From Cristatella mucedo (Eukaryota; Bryozoa; Phylactolaemata; Cristatellidae), in contig WPIO01000063.1 in assembly GCA_009760855.2 (NCBI GenBank), positions 805,501-869,500 of the forward strand: a stretch of DNA of 64,000 nucleotides, in the 5' to 3' direction. The notes beneath the pieces are model-generated. The model did not search any database. It was given only the letters and a program-made list of their open reading frames with translations, and had not been told where the DNA came from. Shown piece by piece: positions 1 to 11,762 of this stretch (position 1 is the stretch's first letter; every line of letters begins with the position of its first letter). A program made the position numbers and the translations under genes.

Positions 1-250
1 CTAATGGGAGAGTAGCTCCGATAGGTAATCTGGAGTCGGATAAGGAAGGAACCTAAAAGGGAGTGACAGAACCTTAAAGTCGATACGCCGCTTGAATGGG
101 AGCCAGTGCAGGTCGGCGAGAAGTAGCGCGATGCGGCAACTCCGACATTCACGACAGACAAGCCTGGCTGAAGAGTTTTGCACCAACTGCAAGCATCTGA
201 TTGCATAGGCCGGTGGACCAGCAAGCAGCGAGTTACACAAGTCGGACTCC
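1..250 (-). mobile_element. L2/CR1-like LINE fragment, reverse transcriptase C-terminal region
   Basis: The minus strand reads CNSLLAGPPAYAIRCLQLVQ, NSSARLVCRE and [20 protein letters not shown]. This is the same conserved tail of the non-LTR RT protein found intact at 35.0 kb. It is truncated by the left edge. Confidence 0.85.
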
Positions 251-1132
251 CACACACATCGAAAATATCTGACGAAGCGTGCTATTTCGTATGCCACCTG
301 AGGTTTCATGCAATAAAGCACGGGCGATTTCCTGTCTCACGTGACCCGAGCACGTCGGCGCCTCTTGCTCCGGGCACTCATACTGCCTAGTGGAAGCAAC
401 ACCACTGGCTGGCGCGAACGTCGTCCGTCCAAAAGTCTGCGGACTGCTAGGAATCGTTAGCCGTAGGTCATGCGCAGCATATACATGCATATACATGCAA
501 CTACCACGCAGACGCAACACGCAATTGAAAAAGTCGAGGAAGCCTTTAACGAGGCTGCGGGATACCTTAATTATAATAAATAATTTGCTTTACATCGTGA
601 GTCACAGATATGCGTCTTTCTTAAGCTTACGAAATCAAAATCTGGTCAAAGAGATGCTTACATGCAGTCAGTGTGTAGTTCAAACCATAATAGCACAGCT
701 TTTGAATAGGTTGAATTCGGACCGCGCTTTCCATAAAGCCAATGCTGTAAGGCTTTTCAAGCATCCGTAAAGTTACGATTAAAAAGTTAAAATAAAGTTA
801 TTTGTCGATTCCGATGGCGCTTGTATATACGCCCAGACCTACAAATATGACGGTACGCCTACATAAAAAATGGTAGTTCAACCTTGCAATCCCTGTAACG
901 CAAACGCTAAAAAGTCTCAAATCCGCAGTCACGTGGCTGTTGGCCTCGACGCCGCTTCGGCACGCGATAGGTTCTCAGTGGACGACGAGCCCGTCGATGC
1001 GCTCGGCGGATCAATAACAGACGCTCTCGTCGGATCAGGCGGTCGCTGGTTCCAAGACGCGCTATCAGCAAAGCAGGCTCGGGGCTTCAGCCCTGCCCCG
1101 CCCACCTCTCGCGCGACGTCCACGTTCTGGAC
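251..1132. other. No gene recognised
   Basis: Mixed-composition sequence with short random ORFs. A moderately CpG-rich part lies at about 930-1130, just before a LINE tail. Confidence 0.5.
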
Positions 1133-1330
1133 GTTAATAATAATAATAATAATAATAATGTACTTGATAAAGCGCCCTCAGAGAACTTAATCTCTGTCTA
1201 GGCGCTTTACATTTGCTGCAAAGGGAAATGCAATTGAATGGTAAGTAAAATCATGCTTGAAAAACAAACAAAATGAATAACATGGTTAGGGGTGACATGC
1301 ACAGGGTCAGCATGCAAATGTGGTTAGTGA
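1133..1330 (-). mobile_element. L2-like LINE 3' end, minus strand
   Basis: (AAT)n followed by TACTTGATAAAGCGCCCTCA and TCTAGGCGCTTTACATTTGC. This is the reverse complement of the recurrent LINE 3' terminus, a GCGC-stem ending in (ATT)n. Confidence 0.85.
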
Positions 1331-1825
1331 CGTTCACGGTCTCTGCGGGAGCGTGACGACGGAGTCTGCCTCATGGTGCTCTCATTGCGCAGCCTGCGCG
1401 TCCACGCGCGCGCGCGCGAGCGCCGTGCGTCGCGGTAGTGGGAGGATCGTCGCCTACGCGACAATCTCACCGATGGCTCGGCGACTGCGGCGGCTGGCGA
1501 CAGACAGACATGATGGCTGCCCAAGCAGCGACCCTGCGCCTGCGCCATCGGTGCCCGTCGAGCGAGCAGCCGTTGGCAGCGCCGACCGCCAGCCTGCAGT
1601 CTTCGCTTTGCTCTGGCGACTGCAGTCCTGGCATACCGCCATGCTCCCTGCTATCGTGAACCACGAGCGTGGCCGCTGATTGGAGCTGAGCACCGCTTGC
1701 GAGGAGATTGTAGCGCTAAGCCGAGGCTTATGAGCAGCGCGATCTATATATTTATTTACGTAACAAAATGTACGCCCGACTTACACCGTGGCCAGTATAT
1801 AAGAGGCGTGAGACTAACCGCAACC
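1331..1825 (+). promoter_or_regulatory. CpG-rich segment with TATA-like box at 1796-1803
   Basis: A CpG-dense stretch (about 1380-1680, including a GCGCGCGCGCG run) followed by AGTATATAAGAGGCG. About 25 bp further a pyrimidine repeat begins. It looks like a core promoter, but no recognised gene follows. Confidence 0.3.
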
Positions 1826-1953
1826 GCTCTCTCCCTCTCCCTCTCCCTCTCCCTCTCCCTCTCCCTCTCCCTCTCCCTCCCTCCCTCTCCCCTCTCCCTC
1901 TCCCTCTCCCTCTCCCTCTCCCTCTCCCTCTCCCTCTCCCTCTCCCTCTCTCT
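1826..1953. repeat. (CTCCCT)n hexamer minisatellite
   Basis: A nearly pure tandem array of CTCCCT with one phase break in the middle. It produces the Leu/Pro and Arg/Gly pseudo-ORFs on both strands. Confidence 0.95.
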
Positions 1954-2994
1954 GTCAGAGCGAGCGACGGTCTGCCTGGCGGCGAGTCGTGGCGCATGGT
2001 CATCAGTGTACACGTGGCCGTCCCGTTTGACGACAACGAGGATGTCCAACCGAGAAGGCGGCTGAGAAGGCGGCTGCATACCCCAAGATCACTAAGTAGG
2101 CTGGCGACGCGAACGGCTTTCTGGAGAAAGAGCGAAGAGCAGCAGCAGCAGCCATGCTGGCTTTCGCGGCGGGCGCTCTCGGGTCGTCACGATGCGCAGC
2201 GGAAGACGCTCTCTGAGCGCCGAGGAGCAATAGATGCTCCTCTTCCTGATCCTCGGCGACAGCGACGCGACTGCGAGCAGCGTAGCGGTTCGCGGGAGTA
2301 TTTCCTCTCGGGTGTAGACGACCTTGCCGTCGTTCGGCGAGCCAAGGTCGTCTTCACCACCACCGCCGAGTCCGAGGAGGAGAGCGAGCCCCCGGAAACC
2401 CGCGACTTTGCAAACTAACTCTACATACAACCGGTACACTTCAAACAAAGAAAGAATTCACGCGCTGAACGCCGGGACCCATCGCAAGTTGTCCGCTGGC
2501 AAGCGGTACTCGCGAACGTTAGTAAACCGGAAGTAGTTGCTGAGTAGGATAAGAATAGAGCCGTAGCAAATATTCGCGCAGCCTTGAAAATTTTGCCGCG
2601 TAGAATCGGCGTATTTTGCACATTCCGCGCGAGTTCATCTGCAGTCTCCTAAGGTGTAGAGGTTTTGAAGAAAAGATAGCTCCCATCGTTAACGCCTGAG
2701 GGTGGTCATTGACGCTACTGCTAAGCATTGCAATTTTGAGTCAATATGCTGCAATTAGGACTCGGACGGAATTCGCCCCGTCGGAACGAGCTTTTTGGAT
2801 ATGATCTCGGAGGGTAATTTTCCGCTGCCAGAGCAGAATACTTTGCATTTTTCCTGACTTCAGTCGAAATATTGAAAAGCAATTACTTTTCAGGCCACCG
2901 TTCGCTGTAGTAATCCACCGATAGCTGCGGTTGAATTGTAGCCTGCTTGGCTGCTATCGGCAAATACTAAATCACCGGCAGATCCCTCTTGCGC
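1954..2994. other. CpG-rich then AT-richer sequence, no gene recognised
   Basis: On the plus strand 1768-2418 is open, but its first half is the hexamer repeat. The rest (ending ...TAESEEESEPPETRDFAN) has no family resemblance I know. After 2450 nothing is seen. Confidence 0.4.
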
Positions 2995-3900
2995 AACATT
3001 CGTTACAGCAGCAACCGGAAAAATGGTAGCAAAACGTGCCCATTTTAAGCATCATGCCACGGCTGTGTTTAAAGCGCGTAACTCTGCCAAAAGAAGGCAG
3101 CTGCTTGCAGATAATGTTCATGTGGTATAGCTAAAAATCGTAGAGATTTTTACTACCGAATTGTCGGGATTGCCGGCTAAAGGTGAGCTTTTTTCTTGAT
3201 TTTGTTGAATGCTTCCTTGAAGCGGACGTCCGTCTTGAGAAAGATCCAAACGTAGGCAGCTTAGTTGAAAATTACTTCTACCAGGAAGGTGATGTGCCAA
3301 CACCCTCACATCTAAGGACTGACTACGTGCCATTTTTAATGCCCCATTTCGTTGACAGCGTTTAACATTTTTTCCAATTAAAGACAATTTACAGAGTATT
3401 TGATTGCGTGCTTTATAGTACTCCAAAAAAGCTTGTATCGCTGAAGTTTCTTGAAGGTGCTATTTTTAAAGCTGTCTCCCGAGTGCCGATACAAGCTACG
3501 AATGAGTTTCACATTAATGTTTTCAATGACGAACTAACTATTGTGACTGAATGCGGGGCCATATTAAAAAGCCTCAAACGATGTTTGAAAGACTTGATAC
3601 CTCCCTGGATTCATTTAGATTGCTTGGCACGCTTGTTGAACCTCATACTGGACATCTCCCTCTCATCAGTACCGAATTTGAATGAGCAGTTCATGTGCTC
3701 TGTAAAGATTATTCTTAACCACGCCCGCAAATGCTGAAGGCAATTCTTAGACTTCATGTAAGATAACGGCGTGTCTAACCCTAAACTACCCGTCGACCCT
3801 GTTCGTCTTCGAGATTTTGTGTTGGAGGTTAAGCGTGCGAGTGAGACTGAGTTCCGGAAAAAAATGTTCAAGATGGCTCTTTGAGGCAGGTTTGACGTCT
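2995..3900 (+). pseudogene. Decayed hAT-like (BED/DUF659-type) transposase remnant
   Basis: Open pieces at 3000-3120 (KMVAKRAHFKHHATAVFKAR), 3183-3365 and 3408-3737. The last has WIHLDCLARLLNLILDISLS followed by FMCSVKIILNHARK. This fits the C-L-A-H-x-L-N-L...F block before the RNase-H catalytic glutamate in hAT relatives, with the His lost. Frameshifts and stops break it. Confidence 0.35.
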
Positions 3901-4589
3901 GAATGCCTCAATTCCTTTTTGTAGTTAGCGCACTAAGAGTTTTCGTAGATGCTTTGCTGATGACGGTGATACCAAAAAGTCCTATACCGTTACAATTGTG
4001 AGCTTACTTCACGGCTTGCAGTTTAATCTTCATGCAATTGTTTATACTACGGTGCTAGGGCTCGATCAGCAAGTGTTGGATCGGTTGCAGAGCATATAAG
4101 ATAAGAGAGGAGCACTGTATATCCCGAACCGTAGGGCTGTGCAAAGTGCCGAGTGATCACAGTATGAGTTGTGCCATCAAACGTCAGCCATACCCATGAG
4201 AGGTTATAGTGGAAGATTGGTGGAGGCACAGAGCTCACGGATGCCCCAGCTGTTCCATGTTTCGCTTAAATGTGTGTTTATTTTTCTTGTGGCTGTGTTT
4301 CAGCTGAGAGAGTGCTTTCCATTTAAAATGGCCTCTTGGCCATTAACGTGTGCTCTCTGACGCCAGAAAAAAATAGTATTCCTCGCAGTTTTATCTGCAC
4401 TTGACGTTAATTCGCTTTTTTGTAACATGATAACATGATGGTTAATTTTTTGTATTGACTTAGTTTTTCCCTGGGCATTGTATTAAAAGATTAAAGATTT
4501 CCCTTAAATGCTTATTCTTAGTATCCAAATATCGATGGGCTAAACCACACGAAATCTTTTTCGCAGACTATTGAAGTTTTGCATATCTT
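3901..4589. other. AT-rich spacer, no gene recognised
   Basis: No conserved ORF, tRNA or repeat family seen. Confidence 0.4.
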
Positions 4590-4760
4590 GCCGAGCTGGT
4601 TTGGTTCAGCGCTTAAGGTGCTCAAGGTGATCAAGGTCTGGCTGAGGTCGTGGGCTTGAGCCCCGAGGCATATGTGAAGCGGCTGAATAGAGATTAAGTT
4701 CTCTTGGGGCACTATACACACGCATTATTAATAATATTAATAAATTAACGAAAATCATTA
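4590..4760 (+). mobile_element. tRNA-derived SINE (family 1)
   Basis: The tRNA-like head has box A GGTTCAGCGCTTAAGG and box B GTCGTGGGCTTGAGCCC. The tail is GAAGCGGCTGAATAGAGATT, AAGTTCTCTTGGGGCACTAT, then an AT-rich end. Sister copies lie at 40005, 56801 and 62821. Confidence 0.8.
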
Positions 4761-4769
4761 TTAATTTGC

Positions 4770-4936
4770 ATGCTGACTCCGTGCATGTCACCCCTAACCA
4801 TGTTATTCACGTTGTTTATCAAGCATGATACCACTCACCATTCGATCTTTTTTTCTTTTGCAGCAAATATAAAGCGCCTAGAAAGAGATTGAGTTCTCTG
4901 AGACAGCTTTATCTAGTGTATTGTTATTATTAAATG
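4770..4936 (+). mobile_element. L2-like LINE 3' end
   Basis: GTGCATGTCACCCCTAACCA..., then AAAGCGCCTAGAAAGAGATT, GAGTTCTCTGAG and a TATTGTTATTATT end. Confidence 0.85.
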
Positions 4937-5550
4937 AAGGACTTCCTTACTCTGATTGTGGCTCTCCTGGCATATTTCGACTTTTATCTCGCAGACTCCG
5001 CCTCGCCCTCGACCTCGACCTAGCTTAAAGTGCAATTAGTAAGCAGCACCCAGAAAGATTCCAGGCACTCAGCTACCTTTTTATTACCGGTGCAATCCTC
5101 TTTGAGGTGCACATAATGAACTGTAGGCAGAGATGTATACTGGTTCCCGTTAGAAATGGGGCAGCAGCATGGCTTGGGCTTGATAAACCTTGATCCTTGA
5201 TGAATTGTCCGGTGCCATTCACTCGGGTTACGGGGGATTCCTATAGTCTCGAATACAGCGATCACATTATTTTAGAAGCACAGTCCACCTTTCAGCCTGA
5301 AGAAGTTGAAAAAAATTTGTGGCAATTTCTCTGATCTGTTATGGTGTTCTTATGTTCACATTTTCATCCAATAAGTTATACTAATTGAGCCTAGATTTCA
5401 GAAGCTGAGCCTTTGCATTGGACTTGGTAAGGCCAAAGTCTCAGAGCAGATCTTAAAGGGTTTCTGTGGTTGGAAAATGTGGCTTATTTTTCTCAATCGC
5501 ATCTGTCTGTGATATTGACTCTGGATCAGTAAGATCTTCTTGAGCTGCTC

Positions 5551-5672
<122 letters not shown>

Positions 5673-5935
5673 GATGGCTGATCTCACTCAACGTTCGGAA
5701 GAGTCGACCACGCCGAAGCAGTAGTCGCCTGAGTGGTCAGTCTGCCCCTACCGAATTCTTGGGAAAGCAAAGTTCGTAGCTCTCTTTTGCCCCTGTACCG
5801 GCTTGTAAACACACCGGAATTTTATTAATTAAAATACGGTAATCCAACGCATTGCCTAAAAGTGTGCAAGAAATGTTGTCTTGCGAGCAGCCATTTTCAC
5901 TTTACCTTCAAGATTTCTCTTTCAGAGTTCGCTGG

Positions 5936-6182
5936 TGAAATGCGATGCCCCTTTCTTGTCTTGATCACAGACATTTTCTTGATAGCCGAAAATTTTGCCG
6001 TAGTATGCTGCATATGCTCGCACATTGTCACAGATGCTTTCACGGAGCATTTTATTTGCTCCTGGCTTGATCAATTGTCCGCACACGTAGCAAAATGTAT
6101 CTGCTGAGTGCAAGTGACCTCTCGACACCCTGTAAATCAGATATGGCCATCCAATATGGCCATTACTCTGCGACAGAATCAA
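5936..6182 (-). pseudogene. Fragment of an uncharacterised, repeat-associated Cys-rich family
   Basis: The minus strand reads DTFCYVCGQLIKPGANKMLR then AYYGKIFGYQENVCDQDKKG and ASHFTSEL. A D-x-F-C-Y-x-C-G ... Y-[FY]-G ... V-x-D-Q-D-K ... P/S-H arrangement recurs in many invertebrate genomes in multicopy, transposon-associated proteins of unknown function. Here it is a short orphan piece, missing the next Cys pair. Confidence 0.45.
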
Positions 6183-6860
6183 TTAAAATGTTCGAATAGG
6201 GCACCGTGTTGTTACACTTCTACGTAATACTGAGCAGGCCCCTAACCTTTAGTTCAGTGGGCGTGCTGTGTGTGGCAGTTGACAACTTCGCAGCCGCAGC
6301 TGAACTTACGCGTGGGCGGGTGAACTATAAGTGTGGGAGGCTTTGCTACTCACCTTGCGCTTGCGCTTCAACTCCACCACTAGTAGTTTCAGCTTTAAGG
6401 AAAGTTTGGTTGCTGACTTTTTTGTGATGGAGAAGACTCGGGACAACTATTTCATGTAAATAGCATGCGCTAATATCGAGGACCGCCATCAAAATTAATC
6501 GATGTAAAGCAGAAAATTGTATATTGGCGTCGCCTCTGTGGATTTTAAACTAGTCGCTTACTCGACCGAAGGGAATCGGTCAGAGCTTCTTGCAGCTAAA
6601 CTGTCTTCGCTCGCGATTGGCTTGCTCTTCAGCTAACACGGTCAGAGGTCTTGTGATCAAATCTCTGACCAGAGGTATTTTTCGCACTTTTTCCAGGCCA
6701 GCGCTGCGATTGCTACGTGGGCTGTGACAGTGCTACGTCAATTCGGCTGTGCGTTCAGCGACATTTGCATTTGCTTTCTTTGTTCGTGGTCGCCCAGCGA
6801 CCGGGAGGCGTAAGAAAAGGAGCTGGATAGCTACTAGGATAGGATAGGATAGCTACTAGG
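6183..6860. other. No gene recognised
   Basis: Unremarkable composition, with a short ATAGGATAGGATAG direct repeat at about 6826-6855 just before a perfect hairpin. Confidence 0.4.
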
Positions 6861-6875
6861 CCCTGGGATGCCCTA

Positions 6876-6904
6876 GGAGCACGCTGGCGCGGCCAGCGTG
6901 CTCC
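6876..6904. repeat. Perfect 13-bp hairpin
   Basis: GGAGCACGCTGGC, loop GCG, then GCCAGCGTGCTCC. The stem is perfect and GC-rich. Confidence 0.9.
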
Positions 6905-7298
6905 TCTGGTCTGGCTACATGCGGCGGCGGGAGCGCCGGGAAGCCGGCTCGGCCGTTCGTCGGATGGCTGTTGCTACGAATCCTCATACAGTTCCAGCTT
7001 TCAGGGCATTTCATCGTTTGGTCATCGTGAACCCGGTGCAAGTGATCTGCTGAATAGAAGGCAGCTGGAAAATTGAAGGCTCGCACTTCGATGAAGCCAC
7101 TCTCGCGTCGCCCGTACAAAAGGATGGATGACGTCGCAGCTGTTTTTTGGGCAAGGAGCCCAACCGGACGACGCTCAGTTACAGAGAGTGCGAACGGAGG
7201 GGTCCGGAAGTGCGATTGCAGTGAGGACACAGTGCGTGCAGCACTTGATCAGCTTGCTCGAGGTGGCATGCATTAAATAAGGCAGATCCAAATAATCT

Positions 7299-7670
7299 AG
7301 CAATAATAATTATAATACATTTATATAGCGCTCTCCGAGAACTGAATCTCTTTAAAAGCACTTTACATATAATACAGAGGAAGCAAGCTAATATGGATAT
7401 CAACAACATGTACAGAGTCAGCACACTTAAGCACACAAACGATTCACAAGAACCGCAAATGCCGTGAGGAAGAGGTTCGTTTTTAGCTTCATTTTAATTT
7501 TCAAGTCGGGGATCTTGTGACGTTAGTCAGGAACGAGTTCCAGGAAATAAGGACATGGTCTCCACAGGATTTGAGGTTGGTTCGAGGCATATCTAAGTGA
7601 CTTGAGTTAGAAGAGCAGGTGGCACGATGCTTGGCCTGATTGGGAAGTACAGTCGTCTCTCGCCACTTCG
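7299..7670 (-). mobile_element. L2-like LINE 3' portion
   Basis: Starts with AATAATAATTATAATACATT then TATATAGCGCTCTCCGAGAA. It continues through the 3' UTR-like segment (AACGAGTTCCAGG..., GTTCGAGGCATATCTAAGTG) shared with copies at 15.3 and 29.5 kb. Confidence 0.85.
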
Positions 7671-7815
7671 CGCTCCGACTTTCGTGGCTTCACTCTGTTG
7701 CGGTTCTTTCAAATATATTCATTGAAACTTCTCCGAGATAGTGAAAATGATATATACAGCGCGCGATCGGTTGTTTGAGTCAACTAAACATCCCTGTATT
7801 ACAAATTAAAATTTA

Positions 7816-7890
7816 GATATATATATATGAATATATATATATATACATATGATACATATATATATATATATATATATACTATACATATGA
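7816..7890. repeat. (TA)n-rich tract
   Basis: Interrupted TA repeats with GATACATA breaks. Confidence 0.9.
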
Positions 7891-8049
7891 AATATAGGCC
7901 CATGTATGCGATATATATTTCGTTATGTTGTAAATATGTTTCATACTTTAAATACGTTTCATCTCTTTCATACTGATGACAAATCTCTCTGCTTTCTTCG
8001 CTTGATATTTTGGAAGCGTTTGATACTATTTATTTACTATCGATCATCA

Positions 8050-8510
8050 AGTCCTTCTCGGGCGTCTCTCATTTAACCTGAGCATAATTAATTGGCACTG
8101 CACCACAATGGTTTAGATCATACCTCAGTGGGAGACTCCAGAGGATTGGTGTTAACGGGCAACAATCATCCAGGGAACCTCTAAAGTAAGGTGCATTCCA
8201 GGGCTGTGTGCTTGGTCCATTTCTTTTAACAAGTTATGCTCTTTCTCTTGCCGATTTAATCGCCAAGCACAATCTGGGCTTTCAATCCTGTGCAACTCAC
8301 ACACAGATGCACCTATGCTTTGATTTCTCCCAGCCTTCCAGCACGTCAAAGTACCTCAACTCCCTTGCTGTTAGTATTGCTGACATTCGCACTTGGATGG
8401 CATCAAAATTTTCCAAATTGAATAAAGATGGAACCAACTTACTAGTTATGAGCAAACAAAGTGCGACTCAGAAATTGAAAAGCTCATCACTCAAATGTGC
8501 CATGCCAGCA
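8050..8510 (+). mobile_element. L2-like LINE fragment with RT active-site region, degraded
   Basis: Reads ...FRSYLSGRLQRIGVNG, a QGCVLGPFLLTSYALSLAD motif (RT motif with G-x-L-G-P), then a damaged YADD region and [40 protein letters not shown]. Stops and deletions show it is dead. It ends abruptly, without a 3' tail. Confidence 0.85.
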
Positions 8511-10780
8511 TATCTTCGGCTGAATCAGCACGAGAATTAATTATATGACATGCATGATATTTTTAGCCATCTTGGTTATTATCACCAAAGTAAAACAGGA
8601 AACTACCCCTCCGCATAATTAATTATTCGAAATTAGTTGCCTCCAGCTCTGTGCGTTTTTACCAGCTGAACGAATTTAAACGCCGAGTGGGAGCTCAGCT
8701 TCTTGGTATTAACGACACAGATAGTAGAGTTCGACTAGAAGTGACCTGCATCGAAGACGTGCTCGTCTGAGCATTTATTGCGGGTCAAGTAACACGATTT
8801 CAGTAGTTGCGCGCTAATGCATTTGGACAATGTATATCTGCTTTCCTGTGCATTTGAACGAGCTTCGCAGTTTGGTTAGCCTGTTAAAAGATGTAAAAGA
8901 CAATTGTGTCATTCAGTACTATATATAGAATTCTTAGTTTAAAAGGATCACCAGTGCATGCATTTATTTAGCACCATTTTTCCATCAGCGCAAGAATGCT
9001 GGCGACAGGCAACGGAGTAATGAATGAAAACTGACTGTATAGCGCCCTAAGGCGGATGCCCGTGGACGGCTCCACAGGCATTTATGCAGAAAGCCTGCTA
9101 GCAATTAGAAACACGCTTCTTAATGGCATGAATGCGGGTGCGACAAAAAATCTATTTGAACAATTGTTTTTCTTTTTTAGACTATCCACACGAGTTCGCT
9201 GAGTACTCGGTCGAAGGTGCTTTATTTAGTCTGAAAAGAAAGTACGTATCCCGAAACTCGTCTGCTGGGCGGCTAATAGCGGAAACATTTTACTCGAACT
9301 AGGAAAGATGTGCAGCGTATTTTGGTTCAGGCACTAGTGCTCTAGCCATTGAGCTCCAGAGGCCACTGCAATGCACCTCTTTACACTGGGGGTAAAGTAC
9401 ATTTTGGTTTTCATATGTACCAGAGCGGGATAGCAAGTCACTTGACGGCAGCATATTCTCAGCGTACCAGACAACGAACAAAATTTTGAAAACGCCGAGT
9501 CTGAAAGTCTTATTGCGGTAAAAGCTTCAGCGTCGTTGCAGCCTGATTCTTTAGCATCAAGCATGTTTTGCCAGCTGTGGGTAGAATTTAAAAACAGAAA
9601 CAGGTATTATGAAATGGCGAGGAGCGAGACGATCTGCTGACGACCACTTTAATAGACTGTAAATTGTGAAGAGTGGTTTAAGTTGTTGGTAGCTCAAATA
9701 ATGCGCCGACTACTTCCGTTTCTGATATCTGACATCTTTGGGATGTAAATTTTGAAGACTTGATGTTAAAAGTTACTTTTCCAGACGGCTCCTGTCACAC
9801 GGATACCGGTCACTGCCGCGCTCCCCAGAATTATGGGCACATGTGCAATACTAGCGACTACCTCCGCGTAATTTCTGAAATTTATTGAACAGAATGGTTT
9901 CATGAAAAATCTCACCTCTTAATTTAATCTCGATCTGCCCCCAGTTTAATAAGATAAAAGACCTTATTAGTGCCCACGATGTGGAACCAGACAGTGTCAA
10001 AGTCTCTAGTTCGGCAGAAACCTGGTTCTGCCTCCCAACACCCCCGCGTCGACTTAACTCAAACAGGAAGGACGGCGATCACAGTGACCGAGTTGGTATT
10101 TGAGACTATCTAACATACCTTGCCAAACTAGCCCAGATAATGCTGCGCCACCTCCGAAGATTTTTGGCTGTAACGGCAAGAAGAATGCAGCGGGAGATCT
10201 CATTTTTGACTGGTTCCCAGTGTGCAGGGCCGTCAGTGGTGATTGGCAACTGGTGAGGTGGATTAGACTCGCTGTTCTGCTCGGGACGGGTGTCGAAAAG
10301 ATTTCTGGAGGATGCCTCCCCCAATCATTACGTACTAGGACCGTCCTTGATGTGAAGCCAAGATGAGATTCCAGCAAGCAGCAGTTTCTGCATTTATGCG
10401 TTGGTGGAACGCATTAATTTTTTAACAGCCAAAGCTCGACTTCAGTTTTCACGTAGACTAACTTGTGCTAATTGGCTACCCAGCAGCAAATTCAACAGCA
10501 GACGGCTTTTAGGAGCCGTTCGGAGCGTTCGATAACTATTGCATTAGTTAGAAGAATATCAGTTATGCCAAAATTGCACCGCAAATTGACAAGATCTTGC
10601 TAAAGTTGAAATTTTAAGCTTAAAACGTTTTCCGTTCGCCAAACGCTGAAGGCATTGGAACCTCGTCAGCAAACGCTGACGGTGGGTAGCAGCAGCAGCA
10701 GCAGCAGCAGCATTACTGCAAGCGATTGCCGCTCTCGGCTCTTCTGCCGCTAGATAATTGAGGCTGCTGAATCCGTTGGT
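8511..10780. other. Long stretch without recognised gene
   Basis: No conserved exon, SINE or LINE seen. A (CAG)n run of about 8 units lies at 10687-10711. The ORFs around 10054-10377 on either strand match nothing I know. Confidence 0.4.
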
Positions 10781-10785
10781 CTTTA

Positions 10786-10815
10786 CCTCTCTCTCTCTCT
10801 CTCTCTCTCTTTCTC
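10786..10815. repeat. Short (CT)n microsatellite
   Basis: CT dinucleotides ending TTTCTCC. Confidence 0.9.
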
Positions 10816-11212
10816 CGTGTTCAGCAACTGGCTGATGAAGGGCCAAGCCGAAATGGCGCACGCCATTTCTGAGCAGAACTCTGCGACCTGTATCGAAGAG
10901 GAGAAAATGTCAAAAGCCACTTGAACGCCGGAAGTGCACGATCCGAGACCCCGCCTAGGTACGAGCGTCGTCTCGAAGCTCGAAGCCAAAGGCGATAGAG
11001 ACTGTCGCCATTCCTCTTGCCGCAAGAGCCTGCCGCACGCCCCGGGTACGTTCTGGCGAGCGCCTCACGTGTTGGTCCCTAACGGTCAAGGACAGGTGTG
11101 AGCGTGGGTCGGACCTCGGTCTACGTATGAGTACAATTCAGAAGCGATCGTGTCGACCTTGGGACGGACGTAAAGTATATAGGGTTATGCATAAGTGGGG
11201 TCTCAAAACTCA

Positions 11213-11287
11213 GTCTCTCTCTCTCGCTCTCTCTCTCTTTTCACTTTCACTGTGTCTCTCTTTCTCTGTGTCTCTGTGTCTCTCTCG

Positions 11288-11364
<77 letters not shown>

Positions 11365-11377
11365 TCCCCCTCTCTCA
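11213..11377. repeat. (CT)n microsatellite, imperfect left half
   Basis: The left part contains TTTCACTTTCACTGTGTC-type interruptions; the right part is pure CT, ending CCCTCTCCCCCTCTC. Confidence 0.95.
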
Positions 11378-11454
11378 TGCGGTCAGAGCGCCGTACCTCA
11401 TGTCCAAGCGAACGCTTAAAGGTTCAGTGTTATGCACAAGGTAACGCAAAAAGG

Positions 11455-11762
11455 CGAGTGTTCAGAACCCTATACAGATCTTTCAAGGGTCCGACCTCTT
11501 TATCACAGCATTTAGTGGGTCCCTGTGATTCGTCCTTTGTGTGCTTATGCGTGCTGACACTGTGCATACTGCCACTAACCATACTTGAATGCTGCCCTGT
11601 GCATGTCACCCCTAAACATATTATTCTTGTAGTTTATCGAGCATGCCACCACTAACCATTCGATTCGTGCTTCCTTTGCAACAATTGTAAAGCACCTAGA
11701 AAGAAATTGAGTTCTCTGACGGCGCTTTATCAAATATATTATTATTATTGTTATTATTAAGT
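11455..11762 (+). mobile_element. L2-like LINE 3' end
   Basis: Contains CAGCATTTAGTGGGTCCCTG, the CATGTCACCCCTAA block, AAAGCACCTAGAAAGAAATT and ATTATTATTATTGTTATTATT. Confidence 0.9.
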
